DNA from: an uncultured bacterium
GTDB taxonomy: Bacteria; Bacillota; Clostridia; Lachnospirales; Lachnospiraceae
Direction: 5' to 3'
Assembly (NCBI GenBank): GCA_947088515.1
Contig: CAMUHA010000089.1
Location: 1-12,962, forward strand
DNA: 12,962 nucleotides
Each line of letters starts with the position of its first letter. Position 1 is the stretch's first letter. The notes beneath the pieces are model-generated. The model did not search any database, had not been told where the DNA came from, and saw only the letters and a list, made by a program, of their open reading frames with translations. Both the position numbers and the translations under genes were made by a program. Positions 1-7,255 of the stretch are shown in pieces.

Positions 1-110
1 CGGTATTTGACTGGAAAGCATATTTAAAGGAAACCTTTGGGTATGAGGTGGACGATTCCTGGATGGTGGATGATTCTTCTTTGGAGGAAGAGGATGAAAA
101 TGACATATAG
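1..110 (+). CDS. 3' end of a probable DUF1385 (YqhQ-like) membrane protein gene, partial
   Basis: The reading frame starting at base 3 is open from the window edge and ends at TAG 108-110, giving the last 35 residues of a protein. The visible tail begins VFDWKAYLKETFGYEVDDSW and ends in a very acidic stretch (SLEEEDENDI). I associate the FDWKAYL-type tail with DUF1385 proteins, which commonly lie just upstream of prmC-prfA in Clostridia; this rests on memory of the family and on context. The stop lies inside prmC (17-base overlap from the preferred prmC start), so the two are probably translated in a coupled way. The DUF1385 function is not established. Too little is visible to exclude another family. 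Confidence 0.6.
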   Translation, partial: VFDWKAYLKETFGYEVDDSWMVDDSSLEEEDENDI

Positions 111-933
111 GGAATTATATAGCTGGGGAATGGACCAGTTAAAAAAGGCTGATATAGAAGAGGCGGCTTTGGATGCCCGGCTGCTATTGGAGGAAGTATG
201 CGGCACAGACAGGAATTACCTACTTTCCCATGGGGAAAATCCAGTGACAGAGATACAAAACAGAGATTATAAGGGTGCCATTACAAGGCGGGCGTCACAT
301 GTGCCTCTGCAGCATATTTTAGGATATCAGGAATTTATGGGGCTTAAGTTTAAGGTGACGCCTGATGTGCTGATTCCCAGACAGGATACGGAAATTCTGG
401 TCGAGGAGGTCATGCGCTTTCTTCATGATGGTATGCGTATTCTGGATATGTGCACAGGGTCAGGATGTATTCTTTTAAGCCTGCTTAGGTATTCCAATGA
501 ATGCGAGGGAAAGGGATGCGATATCTCAGAAAAAGCTCTGGCAGTGGCTGCGGAGAATGCCCGGCTGCTTGGTCTTAATGCAGACTTTGTGCAAAGTGAC
601 TTATTTGAAAACGTGGATGGAAGGTTTGAGATTATTGTATCAAATCCTCCCTACATTCCAGGTAAAATGATACCGGAGCTTATGGAAGAAGTAAGGGAGC
701 ACGACCCAACCATTGCTTTGGATGGGGGAGGCGACGGATTGGATTTTTACCGGAAGATAATAAACGAAGCGGAAAACTATTTGTATTCCGGCGGCATGTT
801 GTTTTTTGAAATCGGTTATGACCAGGCAGAGGCTGTAAGCGGATATATGAAAGAGGCGGGATATCAGGGTATTACCGTCTGCAAAGACCTGTCAGGTCTT
901 GACAGAGTTGTATCGGGAAGAATGGGAGGTTAA
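94..933 (+). CDS. prmC: Peptide chain release factor N5-glutamine methyltransferase PrmC (HemK)
   Basis: PrmC transfers a methyl group from S-adenosylmethionine to the glutamine of the GGQ motif in release factors, which speeds peptide release in the cytoplasm. From the start at 94 the protein has 279 residues, normal for the family. A helical N-terminal release-factor-binding domain (about 1-75) leads into the family signature around YQEFMG...VLIPRQDTE (78-100). The SAM-binding glycine loop is DMCTGSGC (118-125), and the catalytic/substrate-binding NPPY motif is at 184-187. An open frame reaches back to 37, but GGAGG at 83-87 sits 6 bases before ATG 94, and residues encoded before it do not resemble PrmC. 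ATG 100 is a possible second start. It overlaps the upstream gene by 17 bases and is followed after 3 bases by prfA, its substrate gene. Confidence 0.95.
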   Translation: MKMTYRELYSWGMDQLKKADIEEAALDARLLLEEVCGTDRNYLLSHGENPVTEIQNRDYKGAITRRASHVPLQHILGYQEFMGLKFKVTPDVLIPRQDTEILVEEVMRFLHDGMRILDMCTGSGCILLSLLRYSNECEGKGCDISEKALAVAAENARLLGLNADFVQSDLFENVDGRFEIIVSNPPYIPGKMIPELMEEVREHDPTIALDGGGDGLDFYRKIINEAENYLYSGGMLFFEIGYDQAEAVSGYMKEAGYQGITVCKDLSGLDRVVSGRMGG

Positions 934-936
934 AAA

Positions 937-2010
937 GTGTTTGACAAACTGGATGATATTTTAAATCGTTTTGAAGAAATTATGGGGGAACTGGGAGAAC
1001 CTACCGTAACTGCTAATCAGGAACGGTTCCGGAAGCTGATGAAAGAACAAAGTGACCTGACCCCTATTGTAGAGACATATAAAGAATATAAAAAATCCAA
1101 TCAGGATGTGGAAGACTCCCTTGCCATGCTGGAGGGAGAAACAGATGAAGAGATGCGCGAGATGCTGAAGGAGGAGCTTGGCAGCGCCAAAAAACGTATT
1201 GAAGAACTGGAGCAGAAACTGAAAATTCTTCTTCTGCCCAAGGACCCAAATGATGACAAGAACGTTATTGTTGAAATACGCGCAGGGGCAGGAGGCGATG
1301 AAGCGGCGCTTTTTGCGGCGGAAATTTACCGTCTTTATGTGCATTATGCAGAAAGCCAGCGCTGGAGGGTGGAAACTGTCAGTGTAGATGAGATTGGAAT
1401 TGGCGGTATGAAAGAAGTCAGCTTTATGATTACCGGACAGGGCGCTTATTCTAAATTAAAATATGAAAGCGGGGTACACCGGGTACAGCGGGTGCCGGAA
1501 ACAGAATCGGGCGGACGCATTCATACTTCAACAATAACGGTAGCGGTAATGCCGGAGGTGGAGGATGTGGATGTGGTAATTGATGAAAAGGACATTCGCA
1601 TAGATGTCATGCGTGCATCAGGAAACGGTGGACAGTGTGTCAATACTACCGACTCGGCAGTGCGTCTTACCCATTATCCGACAGGAATTGTTGTTTACAG
1701 CCAGACGGAAAAATCCCAGCTGCAGAATAAAGCAAAGGCTTTTGCGCTGCTCCGGGCAAAGCTATATGATATAGAGCAACAAAAGGCACATGATGCGGAG
1801 GCGGAACTGCGCAGGAGCCAGATAGGGACCGGCGACAGGTCAGAGAAAATCCGTACTTATAATTTCCCACAGGGGCGTGTGACTGACCACAGGATAGGTT
1901 TGACGCTGTATAAGCTGGATAAGATTATGAATGGGGATATTCAGGAAATTGTGGACGCATGTATTGCGGCAGACCAGGCAGCCAAACTGTTGAAGATGGG
2001 CGAAGGCTAA
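937..2010 (+). CDS. prfA: Peptide chain release factor 1 (RF-1)
   Basis: RF-1 recognises UAA and UAG stop codons in the ribosomal A site and triggers hydrolysis of peptidyl-tRNA. The 357-residue protein has the usual family length. The codon-reading tripeptide of the PxT class is present as P187-E188-T189 inside RVPETESGGRIHTS, which marks RF-1 rather than RF-2 (SPF). The peptidyl-hydrolase GGQ is at 231-233 (ASGNGGQCVNTTDSAVRLTH); the residue after GGQ is Cys where E. coli has His. The N-terminal 100 residues are charged and helical, as expected. The start is GTG 937, with GGGAGGT at 924-930 six bases before it. It directly follows prmC, whose product methylates Q233. No convincing intrinsic terminator follows. 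Confidence 0.97.
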   Translation: MFDKLDDILNRFEEIMGELGEPTVTANQERFRKLMKEQSDLTPIVETYKEYKKSNQDVEDSLAMLEGETDEEMREMLKEELGSAKKRIEELEQKLKILLLPKDPNDDKNVIVEIRAGAGGDEAALFAAEIYRLYVHYAESQRWRVETVSVDEIGIGGMKEVSFMITGQGAYSKLKYESGVHRVQRVPETESGGRIHTSTITVAVMPEVEDVDVVIDEKDIRIDVMRASGNGGQCVNTTDSAVRLTHYPTGIVVYSQTEKSQLQNKAKAFALLRAKLYDIEQQKAHDAEAELRRSQIGTGDRSEKIRTYNFPQGRVTDHRIGLTLYKLDKIMNGDIQEIVDACIAADQAAKLLKMGEG

Positions 2011-2053
2011 ATGAGGATTTATAATGAATTAAATCATTAGAATTAGTTTTCTG

Positions 2054-2082
2054 TTGACAAAATAATATTTTTTGCATATGCT
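2054..2082 (+). promoter_or_regulatory. Sigma-A type promoter of the cys operon leader
   Basis: TTGACA at 2054-2059 is a perfect -35 hexamer. A 17-base AT-rich spacer follows, then TATGCT at 2077-2082 (4 of 6 matches to TATAAT). It lies in the gap after prfA and in the right place to produce the T-box leader, with a predicted start near 2089. The -10 is not ideal, so the exact start is uncertain, but no competing promoter of equal quality is seen in the gap. Confidence 0.65.
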
Positions 2083-2144
2083 GTTAGTGTAAAATATTTT
2101 AAGACAGATGTCTGTCTGTCCAGAGAGTCTGAATAACAGATGAA

Positions 2145-2407
2145 ATGCCGGGAACGGAAAGAGTATATTGTCAGGGTATCTTTGCAGGGTACTGTTTTTC
2201 ACAGAGAGGGAATGCCATCGGCTGAGAGCATTTTTGTAAAAGGACAATAGAAGTGCATCCGGGAGCAGGTTTTACGAAAATTTCCAAATGGGATTTGTAG
2301 TAAAACACGTATTCACACGTTACGTGCATGAGTGGAGGCCAAGCGCCTTTATTAGAGTGGAACCGCGGATAACTTCGTCTCTAAAAAGAGAGAAGTTATC
2401 TTTTTTT
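2145..2407 (+). promoter_or_regulatory. T-box riboswitch, cysteine-specific (specifier TGC)
   Basis: This leader senses uncharged tRNA-Cys and allows transcription of cysE-cysS when cysteine is scarce. Stem I is visible: a lower helix CGGA (2155-2158) with TCCG (2258-2261), the loop E pair AGTA (2162-2165) with GAA (2250-2252), and an upper helix TATTGTC (2166-2172) with GACAATA (2243-2249). The specifier in the loop is TGC at 2254-2256, a Cys codon. The T-box proper is AGAGTGGAACCGCGG at 2354-2368. The base after TGG is A2361, which pairs with a U discriminator; tRNA-Cys carries U73, so both contacts agree. The antiterminator helix TTAGAG (2352-2357) with CTCTAA (2379-2384) excludes the downstream terminator. 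The rest of the 2011-2523 gap shows only the promoter and a 7-bp dyad near the predicted start. Confidence 0.96.
2368..2407 (+). terminator. Intrinsic terminator of the T-box leader
   Basis: GATAACTTC (2368-2376) pairs with GAAGTTATC (2392-2400). The stem continues as TCTCT (2378-2382) with AGAGA (2387-2391), leaving one bulged G at 2377 and an AAAA loop. Seven T residues follow at 2401-2407. The stem shares bases 2379-2382 with the antiterminator, the expected switch between the two structures. Confidence 0.95.
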
Positions 2408-2523
2408 ATGCACAGGAGTGTTTGAAGAAGTTTAAGATTCCTGCAAAGGGAATGCGCCTTTTTGGTACTTGTTTATTAATCATTCAGATAACCTGGACAG
2501 AGTGGATTTAAGGGAGTGTGCAG

Positions 2524-3213
2524 GTGGGATTTATAAAAAGAATAAAGGAAGAGATTGCAGTTATCAGACAAAGAGACCCGGCGATACATTCCTCCATGGA
2601 AGTTTTTCTCTACCCCAGCTTTAAGGTTATGCTGCATTACCGAATTGCCCATAATCTGTATAAGAAAAAACATTATTTTTTAGCAAGATGGGTTTCCCAG
2701 CGGGGAGTGCGTAAAACAGGTATTGAGATTCATCCTGGAGCCCAGATAGGTAAAGGATTCTTTATTGACCATGGAAATGGTGTTATCATTGGGGAGACAG
2801 CGGTTATTGGTGACAATGTGACTCTGTATCAGGGAGTGACTCTTGGGGGAACCGGAAAGGAACAGGGAAAAAGGCATCCGACTGTGGGGAATAATGTGAT
2901 GATAAGCGCAGGCGCCAAGGTGCTGGGGTCTTTTACCATTGGCGATAACTCCAAAATAGGAGCAGGAAGCGTCGTGCTTGAGGAAGTGCCGCCAAATTCC
3001 ACAGTGGTAGGCGTTCCGGGACGGGTGGTAAAACGGAATAACAAATCATTGCCTCAAGAGGAGATGGACCATGTTCATCTGCCAGACCCAATCAAAGAAG
3101 ATATTGCCACACTGCATGGAGCTAACACGGAGCTGACGAACCGTATCATTGACCTTGAAAGGCAGATGCGGAATATAAAGCGCACAAAAATGCGCAGAAA
3201 TGAGGAATTATGA
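2524..3213 (+). CDS. cysE: Serine O-acetyltransferase (short, Bacillus-type)
   Basis: CysE acetylates L-serine with acetyl-CoA to give O-acetylserine, the carbon acceptor for sulfide in cysteine synthesis. The 229-residue protein has a short helical N-terminal part, then a left-handed beta-helix of hexapeptide repeats from about residue 62 to 165. The active-site segment is FFIDHGNGVIIGET (79-92), with the catalytic His at H83. GVTLGGTGK (104-112) and IGAGSVV (145-151) are family signatures. After the beta-helix lies a polar, probably coiled-coil tail (about 190-229). An open frame starts at GTG 2518, but AGGGAG at 2511-2516 would be only 1 base away; GTG 2524 has a proper 7-base spacing and gives the normal MGFIKRIKEE start. 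The gene lies behind the Cys T-box and its stop overlaps the cysS start by 4 bases (ATGA). Confidence 0.95.
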   Translation: MGFIKRIKEEIAVIRQRDPAIHSSMEVFLYPSFKVMLHYRIAHNLYKKKHYFLARWVSQRGVRKTGIEIHPGAQIGKGFFIDHGNGVIIGETAVIGDNVTLYQGVTLGGTGKEQGKRHPTVGNNVMISAGAKVLGSFTIGDNSKIGAGSVVLEEVPPNSTVVGVPGRVVKRNNKSLPQEEMDHVHLPDPIKEDIATLHGANTELTNRIIDLERQMRNIKRTKMRRNEEL

Positions 3214-4619
3214 AAGTTTACAACACATTGACAAAAAAGAAAGAAGAACTGATTCCCTTAGAGGAAGGAAAAATCAAGATGTATGTGTGCGGGCCTACGG
3301 TATACAACCTGATTCATATTGGAAATGCCCGTCCTATGATTGTTTTTGATACGGTAAGGCGTTATATGGAGTATAAAGGATATGAAGTAAATTATGTGTC
3401 CAATTTCACAGATGTGGATGATAAGATAATTAAAAAAGCAATTGAAGAGGGAGTGGAGGCTTCTGTTATTTCCGAACGTTACATTGCGGAATGCAAAAAA
3501 GATATGGAGGCAATGAATGTAAAACCTGCCACTTTTCACCCAAAGGCTACGGAAGAAATCTGCGGAATGCTGGATATGATAGGAACCCTTATTGAAAAGG
3601 GTTACGCTTATATGGCAGAGGATGGCACCGTTTATTACCGAACCAGGAACTTTAAGGAATATGGGAAGCTGTCCCATAAAAACCTGGATGATTTACAGGG
3701 AGGGAACCGTTCTTTACTGGTAACAGGTAAGGAGCAGAAAGAGGATGCGCTGGACTTTGTACTTTGGAAGCCTAAGAAGGAAGGAGAGCCATATTGGGAA
3801 TCTTCCTGGTGTGACGGACGTCCGGGGTGGCATATTGAATGTTCGGTGATGAGCAGGAAGTATCTGGGCGATGAGATTGACATTCATGCAGGGGGGGAAG
3901 ATTTAATTTTTCCCCATCATGAAAATGAAATTGCACAGTCGGAGGCGGCCAATGGAAAACCTTTTGCCCGGTACTGGATGCACAATGGGTTTTTAAATAT
4001 TGATAACAGAAAAATGTCCAAATCCTCAGGGAATTTTTTTACGGTAAGAGAGATTAGTGAGAAATATGACCTGCAGGTGTTGCGTTTCTTTATGCTGTCC
4101 GCACATTACAGAAGTCCTTTAAATTTCAGCGAGGAGCTGATGGAAGCGGCGGCAAATGGCTATGACAGGATTGTCACCTGTGTGGGAAACTTAAATTATC
4201 TCATGGAAAACGCCTCTGAAAAAGCAATGAATGAGGAAGAGATACAGTTAACCGGGGAAGCGGAAGGATTCGCCCGGAAGTTTGACGAAGCCATGGACGA
4301 TGATTTCAACACAGCGGACGCTATTGCCGCAATTTTTGAACTGGTGAAGTTTGCAAATACAAACGCCGGGGAAAAGAGCAGTAAAGGATTCCTGCAAAAG
4401 CTGAAAAATGATATTTTAACCCTTTGCGATGTGTGTGGTCTGATTGTGGAGAAAAGGGAAGAGATGCTGGATGGAGAGATTGAAGCGTTGATAGAGGAGC
4501 GGCAAAGCGCAAGAAAAGCGAAGGATTTTAAGCGGGCCGATGAAATCAGAAACCAGCTGCTGGAGATGGGAATAGTCCTTGAGGATACCCGTGAAGGAGT
4601 TAAATGGAAGAGAGCATAA
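3210..4619 (+). CDS. cysS: Cysteinyl-tRNA synthetase
   Basis: CysS attaches cysteine to tRNA-Cys in the cytoplasm, with ATP. This class I synthetase has 469 residues, the family's usual size. The ATP-binding HIGH-type motif is HIGN at 36-39 and the second signature is KMSKS at 268-272. The zinc site that selects cysteine is intact: C27, C211, H236 and E240 (in CGPTVYN, WHIEC and FPHHENE). The C-terminal anticodon-binding helical domain occupies roughly 310-469. ATG 3210 lies in the ATGA overlap with the cysE stop, implying translational coupling. It is under control of the T-box ahead of cysE, so supply of cysteine and its charging respond together to uncharged tRNA-Cys. Its last 16 bases overlap mrnC. 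Confidence 0.98.
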   Translation: MKVYNTLTKKKEELIPLEEGKIKMYVCGPTVYNLIHIGNARPMIVFDTVRRYMEYKGYEVNYVSNFTDVDDKIIKKAIEEGVEASVISERYIAECKKDMEAMNVKPATFHPKATEEICGMLDMIGTLIEKGYAYMAEDGTVYYRTRNFKEYGKLSHKNLDDLQGGNRSLLVTGKEQKEDALDFVLWKPKKEGEPYWESSWCDGRPGWHIECSVMSRKYLGDEIDIHAGGEDLIFPHHENEIAQSEAANGKPFARYWMHNGFLNIDNRKMSKSSGNFFTVREISEKYDLQVLRFFMLSAHYRSPLNFSEELMEAAANGYDRIVTCVGNLNYLMENASEKAMNEEEIQLTGEAEGFARKFDEAMDDDFNTADAIAAIFELVKFANTNAGEKSSKGFLQKLKNDILTLCDVCGLIVEKREEMLDGEIEALIEERQSARKAKDFKRADEIRNQLLEMGIVLEDTREGVKWKRA

Positions 4620-5062
4620 ATCTGTTATCATTAATAAAGAAAAATTTTGGTTTAAAAGAGGTGGATATACGGACATATTCACCTCTTACACTTGCCTATA
4701 TCGGAGATGCGGTTTATGACCTTATTTTCCGCACGGTGATGGTGCAGAAAGGAAATGCGCCGGTAAACCGGCTGCACGGACAGACCATAAATTATGTGAA
4801 GGCGCCTGCACAGGCGCTTATGGTCCAGGCGCTTTTGGATGAATTTACACCGGAAGAACTTGCAGTGTATAAAAGGGGAAAAAATGCAAAACCTTATACT
4901 AAGGCCCAAAATGCTTCTTTTGACGAATATAAAAAGGCCACAGGGCTTGAGGCGCTTGTAGGATATCTATATCTGACAGACCAGATGGAGCGTGCCCTTG
5001 CCTTAATCTGTTCCGGACTGGAGAAAGCAGAATTGAAACACACTGAAAATACGGAAATGTAA
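4604..5062 (+). CDS. mrnC: Mini-ribonuclease III
   Basis: Mini-III is an RNase III catalytic domain without a double-stranded RNA-binding domain; in B. subtilis it matures the ends of 23S rRNA. The 152-residue protein shows the family's N-terminal LAYIGDAVYDL (30-40), with the metal-binding Asp D35, and the second acidic motif ATGLEALVGYLYL (112-124), with E116. No dsRNA-binding domain follows. The start ATG 4604 lies within cysS (16-base overlap), with GAAGGAG at 4592-4598 as ribosome binding site inside the cysS coding sequence. The cysS-mrnC-rlmB order is conserved in Firmicutes, which supports the call. Transcription is expected from the cys operon, so it is probably also exposed to T-box control. 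Confidence 0.95.
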   Translation: MEESINLLSLIKKNFGLKEVDIRTYSPLTLAYIGDAVYDLIFRTVMVQKGNAPVNRLHGQTINYVKAPAQALMVQALLDEFTPEELAVYKRGKNAKPYTKAQNASFDEYKKATGLEALVGYLYLTDQMERALALICSGLEKAELKHTENTEM

Positions 5063-5078
5063 TGACAGGGAGAATGAA

Positions 5079-5834
5079 ATGAAAAAAGAGAAACCAGAAG
5101 TAAATGAATTTATGATTGAAGGCAGAAATGCGGTTATTGAGGCTTTCCGCTCCGGCCGGGCAGTGGATAAGCTGTACATACAGGACGGCTGTCACGATGG
5201 ACCTGTCCAGACTATAAAACGGGAGGCGGGAAAACGGAATACATTTATCAAATATGTGACAAGGGAGCGTCTTGACCAGATGTCGGAAACGGGCAGACAT
5301 CAGGGGGTGATTGCATGTATGGCAGCATATGAATATGCAGAGATTGAGGACATGCTTGCGCTTGCAGAGAAAAAGGGAGAGCCTCCTTTTTTATTTTTAC
5401 TTGATAATATTGAAGACCCCCATAACCTGGGCGCGATTATACGAACTGCAAACGCAGCAGGAGCCCATGGAGTGATTATTCCCAAAAACCGGGCAGTGGG
5501 ACTTACAGCTGTAGTGGCAAAGGCATCTGCAGGGGCATTAAATTATACAAAAGTTGCAAGGGTTACGAATCTTGCCAGCGCCATTATGGAATTAAAGGAC
5601 AAAGGACTGTGGTTTGTGTGTGCGGATATGGATGGCGAGAGAATGTATGATTTGAATTTGAAAGGACCGATTGGCATGGTGATTGGCAGTGAAGGAGAAG
5701 GGGTGGGAAGACTGGTGAAAGAAAGGTGTGATATGACAGCGGCCATCCCCATGATAGGGGATATAGAGTCTTTAAATGCTTCAGTAGCTGCAGGTGTGCT
5801 TGCTTATGAGATTGTCCGCCAGAGAATGTATTAG
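5079..5834 (+). CDS. rlmB: TrmH-family rRNA 2'-O-methyltransferase (RlmB, YacO type)
   Basis: RlmB-type SPOUT enzymes methylate the 2'-hydroxyl of a guanosine in 23S rRNA (G2251 in E. coli numbering), using SAM bound in a C-terminal knot. The 251-residue protein has an N-terminal substrate-binding domain beginning EGRNAVIEAF (14-23) and a SPOUT domain from about 105. The three SPOUT motifs are clear: DNIEDPHNLGAIIRTA (109-124), GMVIGSEGEGVGRLV (199-213) and SLNASVAAGVLAYE (231-244). ATG 5079 has AGGGAG at 5067-5072 six bases ahead; ATG 5074 is in another frame. It follows mrnC by 16 bases in the same operon. The exact modified nucleotide in this organism is inferred from the family, not shown. 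Confidence 0.92.
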   Translation: MKKEKPEVNEFMIEGRNAVIEAFRSGRAVDKLYIQDGCHDGPVQTIKREAGKRNTFIKYVTRERLDQMSETGRHQGVIACMAAYEYAEIEDMLALAEKKGEPPFLFLLDNIEDPHNLGAIIRTANAAGAHGVIIPKNRAVGLTAVVAKASAGALNYTKVARVTNLASAIMELKDKGLWFVCADMDGERMYDLNLKGPIGMVIGSEGEGVGRLVKERCDMTAAIPMIGDIESLNASVAAGVLAYEIVRQRMY

Positions 5835-5881
5835 GCAAGTCTGAACCTGAAAGAATATAAATGGCAGGGAAATAAAGTAAA

Positions 5882-7255
5882 ATGGGAAAAATAAACAGAT
5901 TTTTGCTAATGCTCATTGCAATGATGATGATAATGATTGCAGCGGTGGGAATTGACAGAGGAATGAAATATTTTAACGCCCAGAGATGGGAAAAGGAGCG
6001 GGTGGCTAGAAATGAACAGATTCATGCGGACGCTGCCGAAATTCAGTTGACAATAAGTCAGCTGGCCAATGACCCGGAAGCAATTGAAGCGTTTATTGAA
6101 GAAAATAAGATTTATTTTGATGAGGAAGAAGAAACGGAATTTTGGGGTCAGGAGGATGATGGCCTGGAGATGGATGGAAACAGCTTTGGTGATGACGGGA
6201 CAGAAAGTGTATCCGGTAATGAGGCTGGAAGCATGTGGGGCAGTGAAGGGGATACCGTTTCAGGCAATCATGCAGAAGATGTATCCGCCAACGGGATTGA
6301 CATTGTTTCGGGGAATGGGATGACATTCGTTTCCGGGAATATGGCAGAGCGCGTTTCGGGCAATGAAGTCTCTGGAAATTCTGTGGGAAGTGGCGCAGGC
6401 AGCCAGATGTGGCCAAAAAACAGCGTTTCAGGAAACACATTGCAGGAGAGACGTAAAATCCGCGCTTCCTATATGGAGACACAGATGCAAAACAGGACAG
6501 ACCTGAAAGTGATTGCGGATAACAGCCATGATTTTTCCGGCCTTTCTATCGCCTGTCTGGGGGATAGTATTACCCAGGCCGCCAATCTGGACAATCTGGA
6601 AAATTACCAGCAGTATTCTTATCCTTCAAAACTGAAGGAAATTTTAGGCGCGGAAAGTGTGACCAATTTGGGAATCGGAGGGTCTTCCATTGGAAGGTAC
6701 TGGGAGAATGCTTTTGTGGACAGGTTCAAAGAGATACCTCAGGAAACAGACCTGATTATTGTTATGGGTGGGACCAATGACGGTTTTTGCCTGAATCAGG
6801 AAGATTTTGGGACCATGCAGGAGCGGAAGGCAGGGACTTTTATTGGAGATTTGGATGAGCTGATGCGTGGCCTTAAAGAGATATACCCGGATGCTAAAAT
6901 TGTGTTTGTGACTCCTTTGCCTAATGTTCTTCATGATATGCTGAGGAAAGAAAGAGACTACCTTTTGTCCCAGACAGTGATTACCAGCGCTATCCGTCAG
7001 TTATCTGGTGAATATGGCATTCCGGTGATTGACCTTTATAATTCCAATATGCTTGATACCCATGACGCAGCAGTTATTTACAACTATATGCCGGATGGCG
7101 TCCATTGCAATGAAGATGGTTATACGCTGTTAGCACAGCATATTGCCGCAGAGCTGATACGCATATATGACAGGGAAGAGCCATCGGAAATGAAAGAACC
7201 AGATGGAGAGATGCCAGAAGGAGAACAGGAAACGGAAGATGGACAAAAATTATGA
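5882..7255 (+). CDS. Membrane-anchored SGNH/GDSL hydrolase with VSGN octapeptide repeat region
   Basis: This 457-residue protein is a probable extracellular esterase; the substrate is unknown. Residues 6-24 form a hydrophobic, Met-rich membrane segment with basic residues before it, an uncleaved anchor or signal sequence, so the rest should lie outside the cell. An acidic region (about 75-105) leads into a low-complexity stalk with seven VSGN motifs and one VSAN (110-185). The SGNH domain starts near 220: block I LGDSIT with nucleophile S229, block II NLGIGG (262-267), block III GGTND with N299, and block V PDGVH with D405 and H408, giving a complete Ser-Asp-His triad. The C-terminus (430-457) is rich in Glu and Pro. 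Start ATG 5882 has AGGGA at 5866-5870, 11 bases away, a little long. It ends 17 bases inside sigH. In B. subtilis rae1/yacP occupies this slot. Confidence 0.88.
   Translation: MGKINRFLLMLIAMMMIMIAAVGIDRGMKYFNAQRWEKERVARNEQIHADAAEIQLTISQLANDPEAIEAFIEENKIYFDEEEETEFWGQEDDGLEMDGNSFGDDGTESVSGNEAGSMWGSEGDTVSGNHAEDVSANGIDIVSGNGMTFVSGNMAERVSGNEVSGNSVGSGAGSQMWPKNSVSGNTLQERRKIRASYMETQMQNRTDLKVIADNSHDFSGLSIACLGDSITQAANLDNLENYQQYSYPSKLKEILGAESVTNLGIGGSSIGRYWENAFVDRFKEIPQETDLIIVMGGTNDGFCLNQEDFGTMQERKAGTFIGDLDELMRGLKEIYPDAKIVFVTPLPNVLHDMLRKERDYLLSQTVITSAIRQLSGEYGIPVIDLYNSNMLDTHDAAVIYNYMPDGVHCNEDGYTLLAQHIAAELIRIYDREEPSEMKEPDGEMPEGEQETEDGQKL
6209..6364 (+). repeat. Degenerate 24-bp coding repeat (octapeptide VSGNxxxx)
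   Basis: In the SGNH hydrolase, the motif VSGN or VSAN begins at residues 110, 126, 134, 142, 150 and 158, an exact 8-residue register with one decayed unit at 118 (MWGS). Two further VSGN copies at 163 and 182 fall out of register. At DNA level the units share GT-TC-GG-AA positions but vary at third bases (gtatccggtaat, gtttcaggcaat, gtttcggggaat, gtttccgggaat), so the peptide rather than the DNA appears conserved. The likely role is an extended surface linker. Confidence 0.85.

Noticed and set aside
37..93. Upstream in-frame ATG for prmC
   Set aside because: The residues encoded before 94 are tryptophan-rich and unlike PrmC; this stretch codes for the upstream protein in another frame, and GGAGG 83-87 fits ATG 94.
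961..1344. Minus-strand open frame opposite prfA
   Set aside because: It is fully covered by the well-conserved prfA coding sequence, and its translation is Phe-rich without recognisable motifs.
2022..2039. TAATGA/TCATTA dyad after prfA as a terminator
   Set aside because: The stem is short and all but two of its pairs are A-T, with no T-run directly after it.
2011..2040. Nine-codon frame starting directly after the prfA stop
   Set aside because: It is too short, with no composition or context supporting translation.
2445..2463. AAAGG/CCTTT hairpin between the T-box terminator and cysE as a second terminator
   Set aside because: Five base pairs and a short T-run are too weak, and it would block cysE after antitermination.
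2518..2523. GTG 2518 as the cysE start
   Set aside because: AGGGAG would be only 1 base away; GTG 2524 has normal spacing.
6209..6436. Regular spaced repeats as a CRISPR-like or mobile repeat
   Set aside because: They are in-frame protein repeats with third-base variation, without conserved DNA repeats or spacers.
7203..7238. Upstream in-frame ATG for sigH
   Set aside because: It gives 12 extra basic residues lying in the C-terminal coding part of the SGNH gene; ATG 7239 matches the family start.
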